A DNA stretch of 64,000 nt, from positions 1-64,000 of the forward strand of contig CAYHHK010000001.1 in the NCBI GenBank assembly GCA_964356415.1, given 5' to 3'. The translations under genes and the position numbers were made by a program. The notes under the pieces were generated by a model, which was given only the letters and a program-made list of their open reading frames with translations, searched no databases and was not told the origin of the DNA. Of the stretch, positions 59,083 to 64,000 are shown one piece after another; positions within the stretch are counted from its first letter, which is position 1; the number at the start of each line of letters is the position of its first letter. Origin of the DNA: JAPLDB01 sp964356415. GTDB lineage: Bacteria > Bacteroidota > Bacteroidia > AKYH767-A > 2013-40CM-41-45.

Positions 59083-60369
59083 TTAGTTTTTAAGTAATTG
59101 CGGTTTAAAGGTTAGCATCAGGTACATCCAATTATTGGTTTCCCCTTCACTTCCTCCTTTGATTGCTTTCATAGTTTCTGTTGCTATCATTTGGGAATAC
59201 CCGTATTGAATTGAAACACCTTTTGCCGGGTTATAACCTAAGGTCAGATCTAACTCCGTTCCTAATGTTGCATTCATGGCTTCATATTTTCCCTGTTCAG
59301 TCAGTATTTTTATGTTTAGAATATCTGAGTTTGAACTAAACTGATGCAAATCCAAGCCAAGCCACCATTTTTCAACTTTGTACTTTATTTTGAAATAGAA
59401 ATCATTCAAGCCGACGGTGTTGATATGATTTCCAACATAAAAGTAGTCCATGTATCCATTGAATTTATGCGCTGTACCATATAGCGGATTAAATGAATGA
59501 TTAACATCAGTATAAGTTTTGGAGGTATCGGTTTGACTTTGGCCGGAAAGTATTTCTCCGCCAATACCAATGGTGAGCTTAGAATGAAAGGTAAATGAAA
59601 TGTCCGCACCTGCAAAATATGCGGCAATATCCTTTTTGGTAGCACCATCAGTACCCATTTGATAATACCCGCGCAGTGAAGCGAAGATTTTTTCCTTCTT
59701 GTATTCTAAATGTGGCCCCAACGTCTGGCTGAAACGCGTACTGGTGGCTGAGACTGGCGATTGAACTCCATTGTTGACAACAAGTAAGCTGATGCCAACT
59801 GAATTGATTTTTTTATTCAGCCAGAGATAGTGCATTTCCTTGTAATTGTTTGCGACAGTATAGGCAGTTCCAATGGTTGTTTCTGCATTTTGATTATAGG
59901 CAATTCCCACATTAGCTGAAAAGGTACTGTCAGCGTATTTAAGCAATAGTAGGTCATGACTGCGTCCCTGCTGCGTCCAGCTTACACCACCCAATATCCG
60001 TTCATCGTCATAAACGAGTTCCTGTCTTCCGAATTTTGCTGAAAATCCTTTTGTGAAAAAATATTCCCCCCATGCTTCGTGAATTGACGAGAGGCCATCG
60101 GTCTTATTTAACTGTGACTGACTTCCCCATATTCGCACATCCTGTAGTGAGATTCCGACTTTGTATTTTTCTGCATTGTAATTAAAATTCAGACGCGTCC
60201 GTTGCTCAGTGAAAACAGTTCCTGCTTGTCCGGTGTCTATTAGGGATTTATAACCGTGACGGAATTCAGTGCGTGGGCGAATCTCTCCTCCCAGTGTCAT
60301 CTGAGCCAAAACTGAATCAACAGGTGAGCATAAAATAATAAATAAAAAACAGGGCCATATGTTTTTCAT
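59083..60369 (-). CDS. Outer-membrane porin, alginate_exp-type beta-barrel
   Basis: 428 residues with a signal peptide (residues 1-22, SVLAQ). Then come the repeated amphipathic strands of the alginate-export barrel family: GGEIRPRTEFRHGYK near the start, then VGISLQDVRIWGSQSQ and GRQELVYDDERILGGVSWTQQG, a family-typical stretch. Such porins are often found with nitrate or nitrite transport genes in Bacteroidota and need not transport alginate. It is between a hemerythrin gene (21-base gap) and moaA. Confidence 0.82.
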   Translation of the reverse strand: MKNIWPCFLFIILCSPVDSVLAQMTLGGEIRPRTEFRHGYKSLIDTGQAGTVFTEQRTRLNFNYNAEKYKVGISLQDVRIWGSQSQLNKTDGLSSIHEAWGEYFFTKGFSAKFGRQELVYDDERILGGVSWTQQGRSHDLLLLKYADSTFSANVGIAYNQNAETTIGTAYTVANNYKEMHYLWLNKKINSVGISLLVVNNGVQSPVSATSTRFSQTLGPHLEYKKEKIFASLRGYYQMGTDGATKKDIAAYFAGADISFTFHSKLTIGIGGEILSGQSQTDTSKTYTDVNHSFNPLYGTAHKFNGYMDYFYVGNHINTVGLNDFYFKIKYKVEKWWLGLDLHQFSSNSDILNIKILTEQGKYEAMNATLGTELDLTLGYNPAKGVSIQYGYSQMIATETMKAIKGGSEGETNNWMYLMLTFKPQLLKN

Positions 60370-60390
60370 AGTTATGGTTTTAAAATTGAA

Positions 60391-61068
60391 TTAGGATAAT
60401 GTAATTGAAAAATATTTTTTCATTTGATTTTCCATTTCAGTAAATTCAACATCAGTAAGATGTTTCTGGGCGAGTGCAAATACTACATTATCTTCCCTGA
60501 AAATATGAAGGCGGATTAGCTCGACCAGAGATTTTCCTTGTTCTACTGCGGTATCAATAAGTACAGCGCGAGAGGGGATATCAGTCAGTCTGGAGGCCAT
60601 TCCCATCAAGCTAAACGAAAGAGTTGTTAGCTGCATTATTTTTATATGGTCATTTTCGAGCATGTCTACTGCAGTTTCAGGAATTGGCGCAGTGCTTTTC
60701 TCACCTTTGTCTAACAACCGATCGTGCAGGATAGGAAATAAAATTCGCTCTTCTTTCAGATTGTGCATCACGATTGTCTCATCCAGAAACTGAAAGAAGT
60801 TGCCTAATCTTATATTTCGTTCTTTGGTAATTCCTTCTTTCCTTACTTCAATAAGTGCCGCTTCAAATTTCTCCAATTCTTCTAAAATAATTTTATGCTC
60901 ATCAGTAAGGTGACGGAGAAATAATGAAAGTTGCTCATAAGGCACCGGCTGTATGCTTGGTGGTTTATACGCATCAGGTGGATCCATCGGAGAAAATTCC
61001 TGTTGCCCGTTAGTATCCTTTTCCACATTTCTTTTTATGTAATCGGTTTCGGTAAAAATATTATTCAT
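60391..61068 (-). CDS. Hemerythrin-domain protein
   Basis: 225 residues from the ATG at 61068 (the frame extends to a TTG at 61101). A proline-rich lead (PPDAYKPPSIQPVP) is followed by a hemerythrin HHE bundle: RHLTDEHKIILEELEKFEAAL, TIVMHNLKEERILFPIL, LENDHIKIMQLT and RLHIFREDNVVFALAQ supply His/Glu iron ligands. It may scavenge NO or O2 or repair iron-sulfur clusters. A perfect Fnr-type palindrome lies 55-66 bases upstream, making it the head of the operon that goes on to the porin and, probably, the Moco genes. Confidence 0.85.
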   Translation of the reverse strand: MNNIFTETDYIKRNVEKDTNGQQEFSPMDPPDAYKPPSIQPVPYEQLSLFLRHLTDEHKIILEELEKFEAALIEVRKEGITKERNIRLGNFFQFLDETIVMHNLKEERILFPILHDRLLDKGEKSTAPIPETAVDMLENDHIKIMQLTTLSFSLMGMASRLTDIPSRAVLIDTAVEQGKSLVELIRLHIFREDNVVFALAQKHLTDVEFTEMENQMKKYFSITLS

Positions 61069-61386
61069 GATAATTTTAATTTGGTTTTGTGTAAAAATCA
61101 ATCCTTTGATTGAATCCCGCTATGACATTAGTCACCTTTAGAAACGTTATTTTGGGATAAACCCGAATTCCCGGTTTGACTTATCGCTTCAACATAAAGC
61201 ATTGCATATCAACGGAATATAGAAAGACCATAGCCAATGGTATTTGATGATTTCCCCTGGATTGAGGTAAAAGATGAGGCATTGTCAATTCGAACGAAAA
61301 ATCGAAAGACAGGCGGCAGAGATTCCGGAGTAAATTGTGATTTAAATGCTGTTAAAAAGAAACATCTTAGAATTTCGAAAAGATGG
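61069..61386. other. Gap between the hemerythrin operon and the T9SS gene
   Basis: The 318-base stretch has no supported gene. A plus-strand frame of 68 codons (61237-61443) overlaps the end of the T9SS gene and looks like chance. It holds the operator at 61123-61134; the remainder shows nothing recognisable. Confidence 0.6.
61123..61134. promoter_or_regulatory. Crp/Fnr-type operator, perfect TGAC-N4-GTCA, upstream of the hemerythrin-porin-Moco operon
   Basis: TGACATTAGTCA is a perfect palindrome matching the cores at 10437 and 51940. It ends 55 bases before the ATG at 61068 on the minus strand. It would bring hemerythrin, porin and Moco synthesis under the same anaerobic or NO regulator as the molybdenum enzymes. 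Confidence 0.62.
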
Positions 61387-63363
61387 TTAATGAAGAGGTT
61401 GTACGACAAGCCGTCCTGTTATCAAATCCGTTTCAGATCGTAATTCATAGATATAGGCTCCGGGGCTGATTATTGCATCAACCGAAATAATATTTCTGCC
61501 ATTGATAATTTTATGCCTGGATGATAGAACTTGTTCGCCGGGAATATTTCTGATGGTTATTTCGATGTCTGAATTCCGGTTGGCATATATTTCGAAATAA
61601 AATTGCCCGTCTGTAGGGTTTGGAAAAACTGTTGCTGGTAGAAATTTCAGATTCATTGATATCGAAAGAAGTGACGGTGCCAGGTAAACCGGTTTTATAG
61701 ATTCAATGCTATCACCAAAGTTGTTTTTCACCAGCAGGCGAAGCAAATAATTGCCCGGTGTTAATCCGTTTGTATTCCATATTCCAATGCTTGCATTACG
61801 AACTTCATTCAGTGAATCCAGGACAATAGGTGTCCATTGGGCTGTGCCAACTTTTTGATAAAACAAACTGTAGGTTCCAAAATCCATCCAGCTTCCTGCC
61901 GGACCATTGTCGATCCAGACTGAACCGGTAACGACAACGCTCGAATCAACGATACCTGTATCAGGCAGTGCAATGTTTTGCATCCATGCGATGGCCTGAT
62001 CGTAAGCAACCGGATCCAGTACCAGTTTATTCTGAGCACAAATCATTACACTGCTTCCAATTGCAGAAGGTGCAGCAAATGGTAGCCAACTATATGCCAA
62101 TAGAAAAATCCCATTCCTTTCGCTCCGCGTTGTAGAATAAACAGTAGCGCCGGTAGATACAATAAAACTTGTATCTGTGGCCCAAAAATAGCCACCACTT
62201 CCATCCAGGAGAAAGTCATTGGCATTACATGTGGAGTGTTGTTGTGTTCCGACTTCGCCCAACTCGCAGTTGGATATTGCAATCATTGATGAATCAAAAA
62301 CATATAAACTCCATGTTTGGACAGAAGTATTGATGAGGTGTAAATTCCTGTCAGGCAAGGGTGCGATGAAATTCGAATAATAAGAATTATCAAACAAGCC
62401 TGTAACGTTTACCGTATCGCCATATTGAAACCATGCGCCGATTGTACGCATTACGGAATTTGAAATGGTTACATCAGAGCCATTGACAGGCATCATTCCC
62501 CACCAAACTGTATGGCAGGAGTCAGCGAAAACTGTATAGCCGATTCCTGAGATACCGGGTGTATTATTGTTTAATGAATAATTAGTTACAGTGTCACCAT
62601 CTGGAAAATCGAAATTGATAATAGCGCTGTCAGGGAAGTGGTGCCATAGTAATAGCGTATCGCAATTAGTAAAATTTGTGGTACAGGATGATGTTAGGAT
62701 GTATTCTCCTGTCAGGTTGCAATTATTAATTGACAAAGTAGGTGCACCAAATAAGCCGCAGGTAGTAAAATCATTTTGATGAATATTGTCGAATATAACA
62801 ATTGAGGAATCGGCGAGTAGCAAGTTGTGCGAATAGCCACTGTAATTAAAGCTCGAGTTTGAAATTAAGGCATAACCATTTTGAAGAACAAAAAATGAGC
62901 GTTGATAAAAATATTCCTGAGGGAAAAAGAAGGAGGTGGAGTCTGCCAGTAATTGTCCATTCCCAAATACATAGATATCCCCGGTATCAATGACTGTTGC
63001 ATTGTCAAATATTAAAACCCCGTCATTCAATACCCATATTGGTCCTGTATGTGTCCAAAGACCTGTAATGATGACCGTATCGCTAGGAACATCTCCAACA
63101 ACTAAAGTATCATTATTAAGGACAGCATCTTGAGAATGGAGTTTTAACCCTTGAGTCTGATATTGAAGTACATGATTCAACATCTGATAAGGGCTGCTCA
63201 GCACTTGAGGCACTGAATTATTTATGGGAAGAGTTTTTACGAAAGGAATTTGTTTAGTTGAATTATTTAGCGCGGCATTTATTTTCTGTTGAGGAAAAAT
63301 AGTCTGTGCTGATGATATCATTATAGTAAAAACTACAAATGAGAGAAGAATTAGGTTTTTCAT
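61387..63363 (-). CDS. Secreted protein with beta-helix-like body and T9SS type A sorting domain
   Basis: 658 residues from the ATG at 63363; the longer frame to 63426 adds 21 residues before an otherwise perfect signal peptide (MKNLILLSFVVFTIMISSAQ), so it is not used. The body (residues 80-400) has repeated short segments such as VLNDGVLIFDNATVID, VFGNGQLLADSTSF and SSIVIFDNIHQN, in the pattern of a right-handed parallel beta-helix. Later parts carry Ig-like or Fn3-like strands. The C-terminal 75 residues are a T9SS sorting domain (VFPNPTDGQFYFEI, NIPGEQVLSSRHK). It is exported by the Por system; function unknown. Confidence 0.84.
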   Translation of the reverse strand: MKNLILLSFVVFTIMISSAQTIFPQQKINAALNNSTKQIPFVKTLPINNSVPQVLSSPYQMLNHVLQYQTQGLKLHSQDAVLNNDTLVVGDVPSDTVIITGLWTHTGPIWVLNDGVLIFDNATVIDTGDIYVFGNGQLLADSTSFFFPQEYFYQRSFFVLQNGYALISNSSFNYSGYSHNLLLADSSIVIFDNIHQNDFTTCGLFGAPTLSINNCNLTGEYILTSSCTTNFTNCDTLLLWHHFPDSAIINFDFPDGDTVTNYSLNNNTPGISGIGYTVFADSCHTVWWGMMPVNGSDVTISNSVMRTIGAWFQYGDTVNVTGLFDNSYYSNFIAPLPDRNLHLINTSVQTWSLYVFDSSMIAISNCELGEVGTQQHSTCNANDFLLDGSGGYFWATDTSFIVSTGATVYSTTRSERNGIFLLAYSWLPFAAPSAIGSSVMICAQNKLVLDPVAYDQAIAWMQNIALPDTGIVDSSVVVTGSVWIDNGPAGSWMDFGTYSLFYQKVGTAQWTPIVLDSLNEVRNASIGIWNTNGLTPGNYLLRLLVKNNFGDSIESIKPVYLAPSLLSISMNLKFLPATVFPNPTDGQFYFEIYANRNSDIEITIRNIPGEQVLSSRHKIINGRNIISVDAIISPGAYIYELRSETDLITGRLVVQPLH

Positions 63364-63506
63364 GGGTCGAGGAATAAAGTTACAGAATGAACTAATCAAT
63401 ATTACCGGTGTAATAATAGTTTTCAACCCGCAATTAAGAAATAGGTCTAGTGCTTTTCAGTAAGCGCGATCTGGCACTTAATAAGTACAAATCTATTGAT
63501 TGATAC

Positions 63507-64000
63507 TCAACTAGGTCTCTCGCACCCTTTGCATTGATAAAATTTCCAATTAATCCATGTTGCAATAATTGCGAAAGCAATCAAGCCATAAAAAAAATTT
63601 GTGGCATTGCCGGTTGCTCCAATCACCGCACCTATTATTATTGAGAAAATAAACGGGCCGTATGCAGCAACAGCAGCAGTCCATCCGATAACTCCTGCTG
63701 CCTGCCTTGGGTTGTGCTGGAAGATAATAGGATACTGACGAAAAGTTGCAGCGTTTCCGATTCCGGTGAAGAAGAATAATCCGAGCATCACTGCAACAAA
63801 CATTGGAAATTGTTCCATGCTTGTTGGAGCAACCAATCCCATCGTGATCAGCATTGTGCAACCTATTATCAATCCTATTCCTGTTATGGTTGTAAGTATA
63901 GCACCACCAGTTTTATCAGATATAAAACCAAACAGCACACGGCTGGCAGAGCCAATAAGTGGTCCGTAAAAAGCATATTTCAATGGGTCGGGTGCGCCTT
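63507..64000 (-). CDS. narK: NarK/NrtP-type nitrate/nitrite transporter, C-terminal part (runs off right edge)
   Basis: 164 codons are visible, from the right edge (GAPDPLKYAFYGPLIGS...) to the stop at 63507. The MFS signature of the nitrate/nitrite porter group is present: FGFISDKTGG (cytoplasmic loop), and FTGIGNAATFRQYP with the conserved Gly/Asn-rich helix that lines the anion path, then AGVIGWTAAVAAYGPF. Five or six membrane helices remain. Residues NAATFRQ/PIIF fit NarK strongly. It supports nitrate respiration and hence the MobA-made cofactor. The N-terminal half is outside the window. Confidence 0.9.
   Translation of the reverse strand, partial: GAPDPLKYAFYGPLIGSASRVLFGFISDKTGGAILTTITGIGLIIGCTMLITMGLVAPTSMEQFPMFVAVMLGLFFFTGIGNAATFRQYPIIFQHNPRQAAGVIGWTAAVAAYGPFIFSIIIGAVIGATGNATNFFYGLIAFAIIATWINWKFYQCKGCERPS

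Noticed and set aside
61237..61443. Small plus-strand protein of 68 codons
   Set aside because: Its 3' part lies opposite the end of the T9SS gene and the composition is ordinary; no start signal or partner supports it.
1..64000. CRISPR arrays, tRNA or rRNA genes, insertion sequences
   Set aside because: No direct-repeat/spacer pattern, no cloverleaf-like sequence and no transposase were noticed on reading; small RNA genes could still be missed by eye.

Overview
The window looks like a chromosomal piece of a Bacteroidota bacterium. It is moderately AT-rich. It has two or three secreted proteins with a C-terminal type IX secretion (T9SS) sorting domain, a DUF5777-type barrel, Bacteroidota-style small membrane proteins, and weak ribosome binding sites. 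Several genes seem to start with TTG or GTG, or well inside the longest open frame; starts were moved accordingly. No rRNA, tRNA, CRISPR array or insertion sequence was seen. The organism appears to be a facultative anaerobe: a B12-dependent ribonucleotide reductase, an Fnr-like regulator with an N-terminal cysteine cluster, cytochromes, hemerythrins and a NarK-type transporter sit beside O2-requiring tyrosine catabolism (HPPD and homogentisate dioxygenase).

Layout. 1-272: N-terminus of a type ISP restriction-modification protein running off the left edge. 820-6411: nrdJ and a T9SS protein. 6476-11237: a redox cassette (polyferredoxin-TPR membrane protein, cytochrome c, outer-membrane barrel, cytochrome-like lipoprotein) ending in the Fnr-type regulator. 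11260-17079: a beta-propeller lipoprotein, then a sulfur/redox operon (OsmC, two rhodaneses, a T9SS protein, small membrane proteins, a second Crp/Fnr regulator). 17221-20937: a NorB-like heme-copper protein in an operon with hpd and hmgA. 21074-24209: an unknown gene, a DUF6445-like gene and a hemerythrin.

24272-51825 is the centrepiece: some 27 kb of tightly packed minus-strand genes, split into two transcription units by a 17-bp perfect hairpin. Unit 2 (44958 down to 24272) encodes hydantoinase-type HyuA/HyuB, RidA, acyl-CoA dehydrogenase, thiolase, a 3-hydroxyacyl-CoA dehydrogenase/enoyl-CoA hydratase fusion, a B12-dependent acyl-CoA mutase (two subunits), a class III CoA-transferase, an indolepyruvate-type oxidoreductase fused to a GltD-like module, a three-subunit molybdenum hydroxylase and an aminotransferase. 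This matches, enzyme by enzyme, the anaerobic indole-3-acetate (auxin) pathway described in Azoarcus evansii and Aromatoleum aromaticum, with a tryptophan to indolepyruvate to indoleacetyl-CoA entry route attached. Unit 1 (51825 down to 45153) encodes a U32 Fe-S protein, a ferredoxin, a 4-hydroxybenzoyl-CoA-reductase-like molybdenum enzyme and a TrpB2-type synthase, perhaps acting on a downstream or side intermediate. I infer a complete tryptophan/indoleacetate to 2-aminobenzoyl-CoA pathway in Bacteroidota.

52169-61068 supplies molybdenum cofactor (moaA, moeA, modE-like, mobA, moaD, moeB, moaE, moaC-mog) behind a hemerythrin and a porin gene, which fits the two molybdenum enzymes. A T9SS beta-helix-like protein and the 3' part of a narK-like gene close the window.

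A 12-bp palindrome, TGAC-N4-GTCA (perfect at 10437, 51940 and 61123; one mismatch at 742, 12750 and 21014), lies upstream of the Fnr gene itself, the unit 1 operon, the hemerythrin-porin-Moco operon, nrdJ, the propeller lipoprotein and the hmgA-hpd-NorB operon. This suggests one oxygen- or NO-responsive regulon ties the window together.
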